Positions 15,986 through 23,699 of a stretch of 29,570 nucleotides of DNA are shown here, piece after piece (position 1 is the first letter of the stretch; each line of letters opens with the position of its first letter). Below the pieces are notes generated by a model, which was not told where the DNA came from, did no database searches, and saw only the letters and a program-made list of their open reading frames with translations. Origin of the DNA: DSSM01 sp964484125. GTDB taxonomy: Bacteria; Bacteroidota; Ignavibacteria; Tepidaquicellales; Tepidaquicellaceae. Position numbers and translations under genes: made by a program. The DNA lies in assembly GCA_964484125.1 (NCBI GenBank), contig CAZAEK010000023.1:1-29570 (forward strand). Reading direction: 5' to 3'.

Positions 15986-17077
15986 ATGACAGAAAACGAT
16001 ATAAAAGGAATTCTATCTTTAATAAACGAGCCGTTCACCGGAAAAGATTTTACAAGCTTAGGTTTTGTAAAACAAATTTCCTACAACGGGAAAAAATTAA
16101 CTACTGAACTTGAAATATCGGATAAAGATTTTCCCGGAGCAGAAGAATTAAAAACTCAGATTAAATCAGCTATTCAGAAAGCATTCCCTGATTTATCAGA
16201 AATTGAAATCAATTTTAAAACAGGGGTATTAAATCATAACAGCCGGCAGAAAGAATTTGTAATGCCGGGAGTGAAAAATACCATTGCAGTTGCATCAGGC
16301 AAAGGCGGTGTCGGTAAATCCACTGTTGCAGTAAATCTCACTATGGCTTTGGCAAAGTTGGGACTAAAGGTTGGATTAATTGATGCAGATATTTACGGAC
16401 CTTCCATACCTCTGATGATGGGTGTTCACACATCGCCCGGAATTGCGGAAGATAAAGGAAGGAAAGTACTCGTACCGGTAGAGCAATACGGAATAAAACT
16501 AATGTCAATTGGTTTTTTGATGAAAAAAGGTGATGCAGTTGTCTGGAGAGGTCCGATGGCTTCAAGTGCTTTAAAACAGTTTATGGGTGATACGATGTGG
16601 GGAAACCTAGATGTATTACTTTTTGATATGCCTCCCGGTACCGGGGACATTCAGCTGACTTTAAGTCAGACGATACCTTTAACAGGTGCAGTAATTGTTA
16701 CAACCCCACAGGAAATAGCATTGGCGGACGCTAAAAAAGGTTATGTAATGTTTGATAAGGTAAATGTTCCGACACTTGGAATCATAGAAAATATGAGTTA
16801 TTACAAATCTGAAACGGGAAAGATTGATTACATATTCGGAGAAGGCGGCGGAAGGAGAATGTGTGCTGAGATTGGAGTAGAACTTCTCGGAGAAATTCCG
16901 ATTAATTCCAAAATCAGAGAGCAGGGAGATGCGGGAAATCCGATAGTTAACTCAAATCCGGATGAAAGTGAATCTTTGATATTCAGAGATATTGCAAAAA
17001 ATCTAATAATTAGTATTAACAAAAGGAATAGTTCCGGAGAACAATCAAAAGGACCGGAAATAATAATTGAAGGTTAG
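15986..17077 (+). CDS. mrp: Mrp/ApbC family iron-sulfur carrier ATPase
   Basis: A 363-residue P-loop ATPase thought to carry and insert Fe-S clusters in the cytoplasm. Residues about 1-80 form an MIP18/DUF59 domain. The ATPase part begins with the deviant Walker A GKGGVGKS at 105-112, followed by VGLIDADIYGPSIP, the Walker B-like LLFDMPPGTGDIQLT and the TTPQEIALADAKK segment. The CxxC that usually binds the bridging cluster after the ENMSY motif is absent: the sequence there reads ENMSYYKSETGKIDYIFGEG. As far as I recall, this loss is also seen in Bacteroidetes homologues. The next gene, 2 bases downstream, encodes a NifU-type domain with a CxxC, so the two probably act together. Confidence 0.95.
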   Translation: MTENDIKGILSLINEPFTGKDFTSLGFVKQISYNGKKLTTELEISDKDFPGAEELKTQIKSAIQKAFPDLSEIEINFKTGVLNHNSRQKEFVMPGVKNTIAVASGKGGVGKSTVAVNLTMALAKLGLKVGLIDADIYGPSIPLMMGVHTSPGIAEDKGRKVLVPVEQYGIKLMSIGFLMKKGDAVVWRGPMASSALKQFMGDTMWGNLDVLLFDMPPGTGDIQLTLSQTIPLTGAVIVTTPQEIALADAKKGYVMFDKVNVPTLGIIENMSYYKSETGKIDYIFGEGGGRRMCAEIGVELLGEIPINSKIREQGDAGNPIVNSNPDESESLIFRDIAKNLIISINKRNSSGEQSKGPEIIIEG

Positions 17078-17079
17078 TT

Positions 17080-17310
17080 ATGATTAATGCAGATGAAGTC
17101 CAAAAGGTTCTGGAAAAAGTAAGGCAATATCTGATGAAAGATGGCGGAGATGTTGAGCTTGTATCAATTAATGATGATTATACAGTAGATGTAAGATTAA
17201 CAGGAGCTTGCAGGACATGTCCTCTGAGTATGATGACATTAAGAGCAGGGATTGAAAGAGAACTTATGCTTGCAATTCCAGAAATAAAAAGGGTTGAGTC
17301 AGTTAATTAA
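17080..17310 (+). CDS. NifU-like C-terminal domain Fe-S scaffold protein
   Basis: A 76-residue stand-alone NifU C-terminal (Nfu) domain. DGGDVELV lies at 21-28 and the cluster-binding CxxC is C44-R-T-C47 in LTGACRTCPLSMMTLRAGIE. Such proteins assemble or carry a [4Fe-4S] cluster, held between two subunits, for delivery to target enzymes. It starts 2 bases after the Mrp ATPase gene. Its 3' end overlaps the convergent nucleotidyltransferase gene by 12 bases. Confidence 0.93.
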   Translation: MINADEVQKVLEKVRQYLMKDGGDVELVSINDDYTVDVRLTGACRTCPLSMMTLRAGIERELMLAIPEIKRVESVN

Positions 17311-17964
17311 GTTTTCTTTTTTACCTATATCAAGGAAATATGAATTCCCTGAATCGCAGCCGTAAATTGCTTTATTTTGTGATATAAGTTCAAGATAAAT
17401 GGAAATAATATCTGAATAACCCTTCTCAAAATTGTTTGAAAAAAAATCTTGTCTTAAAAAATGAATTCCGTTAAATGCAAATAAATTGTCTTTAACGGAA
17501 TTTTCATTTTCCCGTCTTATTAGTCTGAGTTCATTGTCAAATTCAAGGTATCGCGATGATTTTCGCTTCTGAATCAGGATTGTTGAAATGCCGTTTTTTG
17601 CTTTTGCGTATTCTGTAAAAAATTTTAAATCGAAATCAGTTACAACGTCTGTGTTGATAACAACAGTATCTTCATTTTGCAGGAACTCTTTCGCATTAAT
17701 AATTCCACCTCCCGTACCGAGTATTTCATCTTCAACCAATACGATAATTTTAATTCCAAAATTATGGTTATTAAAATACTCTACCAGTTTAGCCGAATGG
17801 TGATGTGCATTAACGATAATTTTTGAGACATTCAAACTTTTCAACTTTTCGATTTGGTAATTTATCATAGGAATGTTTTTATATTCAACGAGTGCTTTTG
17901 GAGTATTATCCGTTAAGGGTTTTAAACGCGTGCCAAATCCGGCAGCGAGAATCATTCCGTTCAT
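17299..17964 (-). CDS. NDP-sugar nucleotidyltransferase (MurU-like)
   Basis: A 221-residue nucleotidyltransferase of the glucose-1-phosphate thymidylyl/uridylyltransferase fold. The signature MILAAGFGTRLKPLTDNTPKAL lies at the N-terminus, the metal aspartate is in VINTDVVTDFD, and the ILGTGGGIINA segment is conserved. It resembles MurU, which activates MurNAc-1-phosphate in cell-wall recycling, and also heptose- or mannose-type transferases; no recycling kinase is adjacent, so the sugar is unsure. I place the start at the ATG at 17964 (MNGMILAAG); the frame extends upstream to 17991, but the added nine residues precede the usual N-terminus of the fold. It overlaps the NifU-like gene tail to tail by 12 bases. 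Confidence 0.85.
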   Translation of the reverse strand: MNGMILAAGFGTRLKPLTDNTPKALVEYKNIPMINYQIEKLKSLNVSKIIVNAHHHSAKLVEYFNNHNFGIKIIVLVEDEILGTGGGIINAKEFLQNEDTVVINTDVVTDFDLKFFTEYAKAKNGISTILIQKRKSSRYLEFDNELRLIRRENENSVKDNLFAFNGIHFLRQDFFSNNFEKGYSDIISIYLELISQNKAIYGCDSGNSYFLDIGKKENLIN

Positions 17965-18077
17965 TAAGTTTGCAAAGTTTTTAAGACACAAAGTTATTGA
18001 GAATTAATTGAAAAAAAAATGGCTTTAGGTTTAAGAGTTTTTGAATTAATTTTACATTTTGGTAATAAAACATAAAT

Positions 18078-19043
18078 ATGATAAAATTTAATTCTGAAGA
18101 GAAGCAAAAGGATATACTGCCGGAAAATCTTACTGAGGCTATATTGGAGTTGAAGAAAGCATTAAATGCTGTTATTCTGGTTCATTACTATCAGGAGCCG
18201 GAGATACAGGATATTGCCGATTTTATTGGGGACAGCTTGCAGCTTTCACAGGAAGCCGCAAGGACAGATGCAGATGTTATAGTTTTTGCAGGAGTTCATT
18301 TTATGGCAGAGACAGCAAAAATATTGAATCCCGATAAACTTGTTTTATTACCTGATTTAAATGCAGGATGTTCGCTTGCGGAAGGTTGTCCTGCGGCATT
18401 GTTGCAAAAATTAAGAGATAAACATCCTGACCATATTCTGATAAGTTATATTAACTGCAGTGCAGATGTGAAAGCAATTTCTGATATAATTGTAACATCT
18501 TCAAATGCAGAGAAAATAGTTAAATCTTTGCCTCAGGAGCAGAAAATAATATTTGCACCTGATAAAAATCTCGGTAATTATATAATGAAAAAAACAGGCA
18601 GGGAAATGGTAATCTGGCAGGGTGCATGCATAGTACATGAGACATTCAGCGAAAAGAAAATATTAACATTGAAACTCGAACATCCGGATGCAAAACTTAT
18701 AGCACATCCCGAGTGCGAAGAAAAAATTCTTGAAAAGGCAGATTATATCGGCTCTACAAGCGGTTTACTTGATTATGTTATTAAGAGTGATTCAAAAGAA
18801 TTTATAGTGGCAACCGAGCCGGGTATAATAAATCAGATGAAAAAGAGAGCACCCGGTAAAACATTCATTGAAGCTCCTCCTGAAGCAGGATGTAAATGCA
18901 ACGAATGTCCTTATATGAAGCTGAATACACTTGAGAAATTATATTTATGTATGAGAGATAAAAAACCTGAAATAACAATGGATGAGGGGATAAGAAAGAA
19001 AGCATTAAAGCCGATATTAAGAATGCTCGAAATGAGCAAATAA
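18078..19043 (+). CDS. nadA: Quinolinate synthase A
   Basis: [4Fe-4S] enzyme condensing iminoaspartate with dihydroxyacetone phosphate to make quinolinate, the precursor of NAD. The 321 residues hold three internally repeated domains. Expected cluster cysteines lie at C98 (NAGCSLAEGC), C184 (WQGACIVHE) and in the cluster C272-x-C274-x-x-C277 near the C-terminus (AGCKCNECPYM). Substrate motifs VHYYQEPEIQDIADFIGDS and GSTSGL are present. nadB and nadC are not in the window. It starts with ATG at 18078 without a Shine-Dalgarno sequence. Its dependence on an Fe-S cluster fits with the Mrp and NifU-like genes just upstream, though another gene separates them. It converges on rnpB with an 18-base gap. 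Confidence 0.97.
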   Translation: MIKFNSEEKQKDILPENLTEAILELKKALNAVILVHYYQEPEIQDIADFIGDSLQLSQEAARTDADVIVFAGVHFMAETAKILNPDKLVLLPDLNAGCSLAEGCPAALLQKLRDKHPDHILISYINCSADVKAISDIIVTSSNAEKIVKSLPQEQKIIFAPDKNLGNYIMKKTGREMVIWQGACIVHETFSEKKILTLKLEHPDAKLIAHPECEEKILEKADYIGSTSGLLDYVIKSDSKEFIVATEPGIINQMKKRAPGKTFIEAPPEAGCKCNECPYMKLNTLEKLYLCMRDKKPEITMDEGIRKKALKPILRMLEMSK

Positions 19044-19053
19044 AAAACCGGGT

Positions 19054-19072
19054 AAAAAAAATTCCCGTTACA
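19054..19072 (-). terminator. Probable rnpB terminator (P1 strand plus U-run)
   Basis: The 3' strand of the RNase P P1 helix on the minus strand (TGTAACGGGAA) is followed immediately by eight T residues (complement of 19054-19061). Transcription could stop directly at the end of the mature RNA. The stem partner is far upstream, so this is not a classical local hairpin terminator. Confidence 0.4.
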
Positions 19073-19486
19073 TAAGCCGGATTCTGTACCTCAATGACAG
19101 AGGTGATAATCATTTATCTTATCTGCACATTACTGTGAAGATTTTTGCAGCCTACCCGGAGAGATATATTAGCGGACAGAGCTAACTCTCCATACTTGGC
19201 TTTGCTCCGGATGGGGTTTGTCAATCACAGGAATTGCTTCCTGTATGGTAGGCTCTTAACCTGCCGTTTCACCTTTATCCGCACGCAGCGGATAGTTTTC
19301 TTTTCTGTGACACTTTCCGTACAACGGTGATGTTCCGTTGCCCCGGGATATTCTCCCGGCATCCCTGTCCCTATGGAGTCCGGACTTTCCTCACATCTTT
19401 ACTATTTCCTTATACCGTATATTCCGGCATGACACCGGAACGGAATCAGGAATTCGCAAAGAAAGCGCGATTATCTGTAACGGGAA
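19062..19486 (-). ncRNA. rnpB: RNase P RNA, bacterial class A
   Basis: The catalytic RNA of RNase P, which cuts the 5' leader from pre-tRNAs. On the minus strand the 5' part holds the universal P4 sequence GAGGAAAGTCCGGACTCC (complement of 19375-19392), and the 3' end holds ACAGAATCCGGCTTA (complement of 19073-19087). The middle has GGGTAGGCTGC and AAACCCCATCCGGAGCAAAGCCAAG, which match conserved stretches of the E. coli RNA. The two ends form an 11-bp P1 helix: TTCCCGTTACA at 19062-19072 pairs with TGTAACGGGAA at 19476-19486. The 425 bases fit the normal size. It lies in the only gap above 300 bases in this window, between convergent nadA and the zinc-ribbon protein gene. Confidence 0.97.
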
Positions 19487-19558
19487 ATTTTAAACTTTTA
19501 TTTGAAAGAACTTTTATTTACAAATATAATTAAAAAAATTAATTTTTACATCATTATT

Positions 19559-20383
19559 TTATTCTATCAGTGACTCATCAATTAATATTCTGCCACATGA
19601 TTGGCAGGTGTAAATTTCGTGAGCCATTCTGATTTCAATTACTCTCTGAGGTGGAATAGAATTATAACATCCGCTGCAGTTGCCTTTTCTTACTATTGCA
19701 ATTGCCTCTCCCTTGAAAGAGCTGTTAATCCTTTCGTATAAACTTTTTATTTCAGAATCAATATTTTTAAGAATTTCTTCTCTTTTTGAATTATGTTCTT
19801 TCTCCTCGTCTCTGAACTCTTCATTTAATGCTTCTAATTCTTCAATACATTTATCCCTTTCAACATTACAATCCTCAAGATTTTTTTCAAGACTTGAAGT
19901 CTCTGCTTCAAGTGTTTCTTTAAGACTGTCTTTTTCTTTGAGACTCTTTTCATTTCTTTCAAGGATTTCCAGATATTCGTCAATCTGTTTCGTTTTCATA
20001 TCGTACTCTTTGTTGTTTCTTACATTGTATTTTTCTTCGTCGAGTTTATTTGCTTTTTCTTCGTAAGATTTACTTTCCTTCTTGATTTTCCTGATTTCAG
20101 AGTTGATAATCTCAAGCGTGTTTTTATTCTCGGAAATTCTTTCTTCATATTTTTTTATGCTCTCAGTAAGTGAATCAATCCTGTCAGGCAGATCTCCTTT
20201 CTCTTCTTCGATGTCAGCAAGTTTTTTATCAATCTCTGTTAAAAGATATAGAAGTTTCAACTTATCTGTAACTTTTTCCTTAAGAGAATTCTCGTCATCG
20301 AAATATTCTTCTATTTTCGATGCCCCCTCTTCATTTCCTTCTCCGTTGAAATCTTCTCCTTCTAAATTATAGTTGTTTTCCAT
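19559..20383 (-). CDS. Zinc-ribbon (C4-type) coiled-coil protein
   Basis: A 274-residue cytoplasmic protein of the C4-type zinc-ribbon domain family (Pfam zf-RING_7). After an acidic low-complexity start (1-35), residues about 40-220 form a long alpha-helical coiled-coil hairpin that is rich in E, K and L. The zinc ribbon at the end has C236-x-x-C239 (GNCSGC) and C260-x-x-C263 (YTCQSC), with the conserved NSIPPQRVIEIR between. The biochemical role is not established; relatives are suspected of nucleic-acid or chromosome-related functions. It lies 2 bases after a Nif3-family gene, and pairing of these two families is common. Confidence 0.9.
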   Translation of the reverse strand: MENNYNLEGEDFNGEGNEEGASKIEEYFDDENSLKEKVTDKLKLLYLLTEIDKKLADIEEEKGDLPDRIDSLTESIKKYEERISENKNTLEIINSEIRKIKKESKSYEEKANKLDEEKYNVRNNKEYDMKTKQIDEYLEILERNEKSLKEKDSLKETLEAETSSLEKNLEDCNVERDKCIEELEALNEEFRDEEKEHNSKREEILKNIDSEIKSLYERINSSFKGEAIAIVRKGNCSGCYNSIPPQRVIEIRMAHEIYTCQSCGRILIDESLIE

Positions 20384-20385
20384 TT

Positions 20386-21003
20386 TTATATTTTTTTAAA
20401 AATTATTTTTTCTTCTGTCACTGAAATTATAAGCTTTGTTTTATTTTGTTTTGCAATTTCATTTATGTTGCCCGGAAAATCTCCTGTGCATAATATATAC
20501 GATGATACTGTTAATTTGTCCCGGAATGTTTCTGATGTGATTCTCGGATTAATTGAATTTACTAATTGTTTTATTGTTACAGGTCTTCTGAGTCTTATAA
20601 AAACAGCCCACGGTTCTTCTGCTCTTTTCAGAAAAGGATAAATTTCATAAGCGGGTTCTTCATAAGGGTGATTCTCTAAAAGCGTGTCAACAATTTTATC
20701 CCTTAATCTCACATCTGCTTCCATTTCAATCCTGACTTCTTCTTCAAAGGAAATTTTATTTTTCTTCCCGGAAAAAGGTTTGTTTGCTTTTGAGGTTGGC
20801 ATAAATGTACCTACTCCTTTCATCCTGAAAGAACAATAAGTATAATTCCCGATAATGCCTGCGCCAGCATTTGCAAGCTCAAACATTAATTTGTCAACAA
20901 ATTTAAGAGGAATATATGTTACAAATTTATCGCGAAGCTTGTATCTGTAAACTACAGGTTTTGCTTCGAGAATATTTTCACCTTTAAATTGATTAAGTTT
21001 CAT
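20386..21003 (-). CDS. Reduced Nif3-family protein (insert domain with degenerate C-terminus)
   Basis: A 205-residue protein built around the PII/CutA-like insert domain found inside some Nif3/YqfO dinuclear-metal proteins. Residues about 25-125 carry that domain's hallmarks: VTYIPLKFVDKLMFELANAGAGIIGNY, YCSF near 56-59, GVGTFMPTSKANKPFSG, then EVRIEM and HPYEEPAYEIYP at 112-123. After it, residues 130-205 vaguely resemble the C-terminal Nif3 half but lack the GD-x-K-x-H and H-x-x-x-E metal ligands. The N-terminal Nif3 metal-binding half is missing. Full-length relatives have about 365 residues, so this is a shortened form. I use ATG at 21003; the frame also offers TTG at 21021. The zinc-ribbon gene follows in the same operon. 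Confidence 0.75.
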   Translation of the reverse strand: MKLNQFKGENILEAKPVVYRYKLRDKFVTYIPLKFVDKLMFELANAGAGIIGNYTYCSFRMKGVGTFMPTSKANKPFSGKKNKISFEEEVRIEMEADVRLRDKIVDTLLENHPYEEPAYEIYPFLKRAEEPWAVFIRLRRPVTIKQLVNSINPRITSETFRDKLTVSSYILCTGDFPGNINEIAKQNKTKLIISVTEEKIIFKKI

Positions 21004-21019
21004 TTCATCTTTACTAAAC

Positions 21020-21054
21020 AAAAAAAGTGTACCGTTATCCGATACACTTTTTTT
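21020..21054 (-). terminator. Terminator downstream of metF
   Basis: A hairpin with A and T tracts on either side lies between metF and the Nif3-family gene. On the minus strand GTGTATCG and CGGTACAC pair (one T-G wobble) around a five-base loop GATAA, followed by seven T residues. Because the A and T tracts are symmetrical, it could work in either direction. It starts about 118 bases after the metF stop and ends 16 bases before the ATG of the next gene. Confidence 0.7.
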
Positions 21055-21171
21055 AAAATTATATTTTAAAAAATCTCTGTTTTCCTTTATTACGGAATTT
21101 AAAATCTAAGTATTTAAAATTCATATACTAAGATAATGTTTGCAAATAAAATTTACAATACACTAATCTTT

Positions 21172-22122
21172 CTACAAATTTAACTTCGAGAATAATTTTT
21201 TTATAGGTTCTGCATTTTGTAAAATATAAAAATGAATTGCAGGAACTCCAAAATTTAAAAGGTCTTCTACCTGTTTTAATGCCCATTCGATTCCGATATC
21301 TGCAGTATGTTTCTGGTCTGCTTTGAGAATCTCTTCTGCAAGTTCTTCCGGTATTTCAATAAAGAAATCACGCGGAAGAGTTGTAAGGTGCTTTTTTGAA
21401 GTAAGTATTTTCAAGCCCGGAATTATCGGTACCTGAATTCCTGCTTCCCTGCATAGTTTAAAATAATTCTTAAAAGAATCGTTTTTGTAAAACATTTGTG
21501 TAACAACGTAATGAGCGCCGGCTTCAATTTTTTGTTTTAAGTTTTGAATATCAATTTTTAAATTTGGTGCTTCAAAATGTTTTTCAGGATAACCGCCGAC
21601 TCCTATGCAAAAATCTGTTGGCACTGCATCCATCAGGTCTGCTTCAAGATAATTACCGCTGTTCATATCAACTATCTGCTTTACAAGTTCAAGAGTTGTT
21701 TCATTGCTTGTTTTACCAACCGGTATTGGTTTTTTATATCCTTTGTCATCTCCTCTTATTGCAAGTACATTTTCTATGCCGAGATAGTTAAGCTCAATCA
21801 ATGCGTCTTCAGTCTCTTCCCTTGTAAAACCCTGGCAAAGTAAATGTGGAACTGTATCAATATTATACCTGTTTTTTATTGCTACGCTGATACCAATTGT
21901 TCCCGGTCTTTTTCTCAATGTTTTTTTCTTTATGCCTTTCGGGGTTTCTTCATAAATGACTTCTGCGGCATGGGAAGTTACGTCTATAAAAGGCGGATTG
22001 AATTTTACAATTTCATCAATAACACTAAATAATTGACTTATATCGCCGCCTCTTAAAGGTGGAATTATTTCAAAACTTATAAGCGGATTTTTTGCTCTGT
22101 TCAGATGTTCTATTACTTTCAT
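21172..22122 (-). CDS. metF: 5,10-methylenetetrahydrofolate reductase
   Basis: FAD enzyme reducing methylenetetrahydrofolate to methyltetrahydrofolate for methionine synthesis. The 316 residues form a TIM barrel. Conserved positions include ISFEIIPPLRGG with the catalytic glutamate E18, FIDVTSHAAE, NVLAIRGDDKG with the FAD-binding RGD stretch, and THYVVTQMFY-like AHYVVTQMFYKND followed by VPIIPGLKIL. Length is slightly above the usual 290-300. The ATG start lies 6 bases after the stop of a secreted beta-propeller gene, so the two appear to form one transcript. No SAM riboswitch is visible upstream. A terminator follows at 21020-21054. Confidence 0.96.
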   Translation of the reverse strand: MKVIEHLNRAKNPLISFEIIPPLRGGDISQLFSVIDEIVKFNPPFIDVTSHAAEVIYEETPKGIKKKTLRKRPGTIGISVAIKNRYNIDTVPHLLCQGFTREETEDALIELNYLGIENVLAIRGDDKGYKKPIPVGKTSNETTLELVKQIVDMNSGNYLEADLMDAVPTDFCIGVGGYPEKHFEAPNLKIDIQNLKQKIEAGAHYVVTQMFYKNDSFKNYFKLCREAGIQVPIIPGLKILTSKKHLTTLPRDFFIEIPEELAEEILKADQKHTADIGIEWALKQVEDLLNFGVPAIHFYILQNAEPIKKLFSKLNL

Positions 22123-22128
22123 TCTTTT

Positions 22129-23124
22129 CTATTTTGAAATATATACATCAGGGAAAAGTGAATTTCCTGAATTTGTTATCAGATTATTTTCGCCTGTATT
22201 AATGTTTACTATACCTATTCTATAGTTTGTCCCGTCTTCAGCATCATAAATAATTCTTTCGTCATCAACCCATCTGAAAGTGCCAAGATTCCCGCCTTTA
22301 ACGCTGATATTTTTTTTGTTTTTTCCGTTTAAATCCATTGTATATAATTTAACCGAATTTTCATTTATGTTAAGAAAAGCAATAACATCGCCAGATGGAG
22401 AAAACTTCGGTAAATCTGCACTTTCTATATCTTTTGTGAGAGGGGATTCTTTTCCCGCTTTGGAAATGTATATAGTTCCCTTAAGCTCCTGATTGAAACT
22501 GGAATAAACTACGTTCATATTATCTGCGGAAATATCCGGATTCATATTTGAATTTGTATTTTCAGAAACTTTATAAAGATTATCTTCACTTGGATCACTC
22601 AGGTCAACAAGCATTATAGCTTTATTCCCGTCAAAATATGCAGAGAAAACAAGTTTAGTCATATCCTTTGAAATAATCTGCTGATTGGCATAACCGGGAG
22701 GTGCAATCTCGATTTCCTCATTATCATCCATTGCTTTTGCGAAAATGCCAAGATATCCGTTAGCTTCAGAGTTGAACATAACTGAACCCTGGTCATCAAT
22801 AAATGAAGGATGAGTACCTTCTGCTATATAAAGTGGAGTTTCGGGATTTTCTGTATCGGCATTCTTAATTAAATAAATTCCGGGATAAGAATTTTCACTT
22901 TCAGTATAAAAAACAATCATTGTCCCGTCGGGGGAAAACCGCGGGCGGAGACAATTCACATACATATTTGTAAGTTGCTTTGCATTTGATCCGTCTAAAT
23001 CAGCTATGAAGATCTGATAATAATCCGGAGTGTTGATGTCTGATGAATAAACAACCTTTTGAGCGAAAGACACGGCTGCAGTAAGGATAATAAACGATAA
23101 CAATAATAGTGTTCTTTTAATCAT
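22129..23124 (-). CDS. Secreted TolB-like PD40 beta-propeller protein
   Basis: A 331-residue exported protein. The signal peptide spans about 1-21 (MIKRTLLLLSFIILTAAVSFA, with a likely cut before QKVVY). The rest is a run of WD40/PD40-type blades of the TolB propeller class, with clear repeats RFSPDGTMIVFYT (62-74) and KFSPSGDVIAF (240-250) and degenerate copies between, such as ISADNMNVVYSS. TolB proper has an extra N-terminal domain and about 430 residues; that domain is absent here and no tol-pal genes are nearby, so this is better called TolB-like. Its partner is unknown. It precedes metF by 6 bases and faces the divergent arfB gene across a 155-base gap. Confidence 0.85.
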   Translation of the reverse strand: MIKRTLLLLSFIILTAAVSFAQKVVYSSDINTPDYYQIFIADLDGSNAKQLTNMYVNCLRPRFSPDGTMIVFYTESENSYPGIYLIKNADTENPETPLYIAEGTHPSFIDDQGSVMFNSEANGYLGIFAKAMDDNEEIEIAPPGYANQQIISKDMTKLVFSAYFDGNKAIMLVDLSDPSEDNLYKVSENTNSNMNPDISADNMNVVYSSFNQELKGTIYISKAGKESPLTKDIESADLPKFSPSGDVIAFLNINENSVKLYTMDLNGKNKKNISVKGGNLGTFRWVDDERIIYDAEDGTNYRIGIVNINTGENNLITNSGNSLFPDVYISK

Positions 23125-23279
23125 ATTTTTTGTTTTTTTATAAATTAATATAACCGATAATTTAATAATAAAATTAAATTATAGATACTAAAAAAGTATA
23201 AAAAAATAATTATGATAAAATTAAAATAAAACTTAATTATACTATTGAAAAAGACTAAAAAAATATCAAAATTCAATTT
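23125..23279. promoter_or_regulatory. Divergent promoter region, tolB-like/metF and arfB/pgeF
   Basis: A very AT-rich 155-base gap between divergent genes. It must contain two promoters, but I can point to no convincing paired -33/-7 or -35/-10 boxes. No hairpin, riboswitch or small reading frame stands out. Confidence 0.4.
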
Positions 23280-23699
23280 ATGGAAATTTTATTAAATAAA
23301 TTAGTTGATGAAATATGGTTTAAGACCTCAAGAAGCGGAGGCAAGGGAGGTCAGAATGTTAATAAGGTATCTACAAAAGTAGAACTTCTTTTCGATATAG
23401 CAAACTCATTAAATCTGACAGAGGAGCAGAAGTTTAAATTAAGATCAAAATACAAAAATAAAATAGACAGTGAGGGATATCTCAGGATAGTATCTCAGGA
23501 AGACAGGTCTCAATATAAAAATAAAATTAACGCTATAAGGAAGTTTAAAGAGCTTATAGCCGAAGGTCTGAAGGTAAAAAAGAGCAGATTGAAAACATCC
23601 GTTCCGAAATCTGCCAAAACAAGCAGAACAAAGATGAAAAAAAATATTTCAGAGAAAAAGCAAATGAGAAGGGATAAGAGTTTTTTAGATGATAATTAA
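23280..23699 (+). CDS. arfB: Alternative ribosome-rescue peptidyl-tRNA hydrolase ArfB
   Basis: A stand-alone release-factor-like protein of 139 residues that frees ribosomes stalled on messages without a stop codon. The catalytic GGQ is at residues 23-25 in TSRSGGKGGQNVNKVSTKVEL, and there is no codon-recognition domain. The C-terminal tail (about 100-139) is rich in lysine and arginine, as needed for insertion into the empty mRNA channel. Its end overlaps the start of pgeF by 11 bases. The start at ATG 23280 places the conserved EIWFKTSRSGG at the usual distance from the N-terminus. Confidence 0.92.
   Translation: MEILLNKLVDEIWFKTSRSGGKGGQNVNKVSTKVELLFDIANSLNLTEEQKFKLRSKYKNKIDSEGYLRIVSQEDRSQYKNKINAIRKFKELIAEGLKVKKSRLKTSVPKSAKTSRTKMKKNISEKKQMRRDKSFLDDN

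Noticed and set aside
17965..17991. Upstream extension of the nucleotidyltransferase (MCLKNFANL)
   Set aside because: The fold normally begins at the MILAAGFGTRL strand; ATG at 17964 gives the expected short N-terminus.
19521..19528. TATATTTG on the minus strand upstream of rnpB, a perfect match to the Bacteroidetes -7 element TAnnTTTG
   Set aside because: No TTG-type -33 element is found at the right distance, and it would start the RNA about 30 bases before the P1 helix. In such AT-rich DNA chance matches are expected.
19145..19533. Two plus-strand reading frames (61 and 68 residues) across the gap after nadA
   Set aside because: They lie antisense to the RNase P RNA, have odd composition and no recognisable domain; the conserved RNA explains the sequence.
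19680..20372. Long plus-strand reading frames of 128 and 96 residues opposite the zinc-ribbon gene
   Set aside because: Serine- and phenylalanine-rich translations are mirror images of the glutamate- and lysine-rich coiled coil on the other strand.
21055..21171. Spacer between metF and its terminator
   Set aside because: Checked for a riboswitch, small gene or Nif3 remnant; only AT-rich sequence without clear structure is seen.
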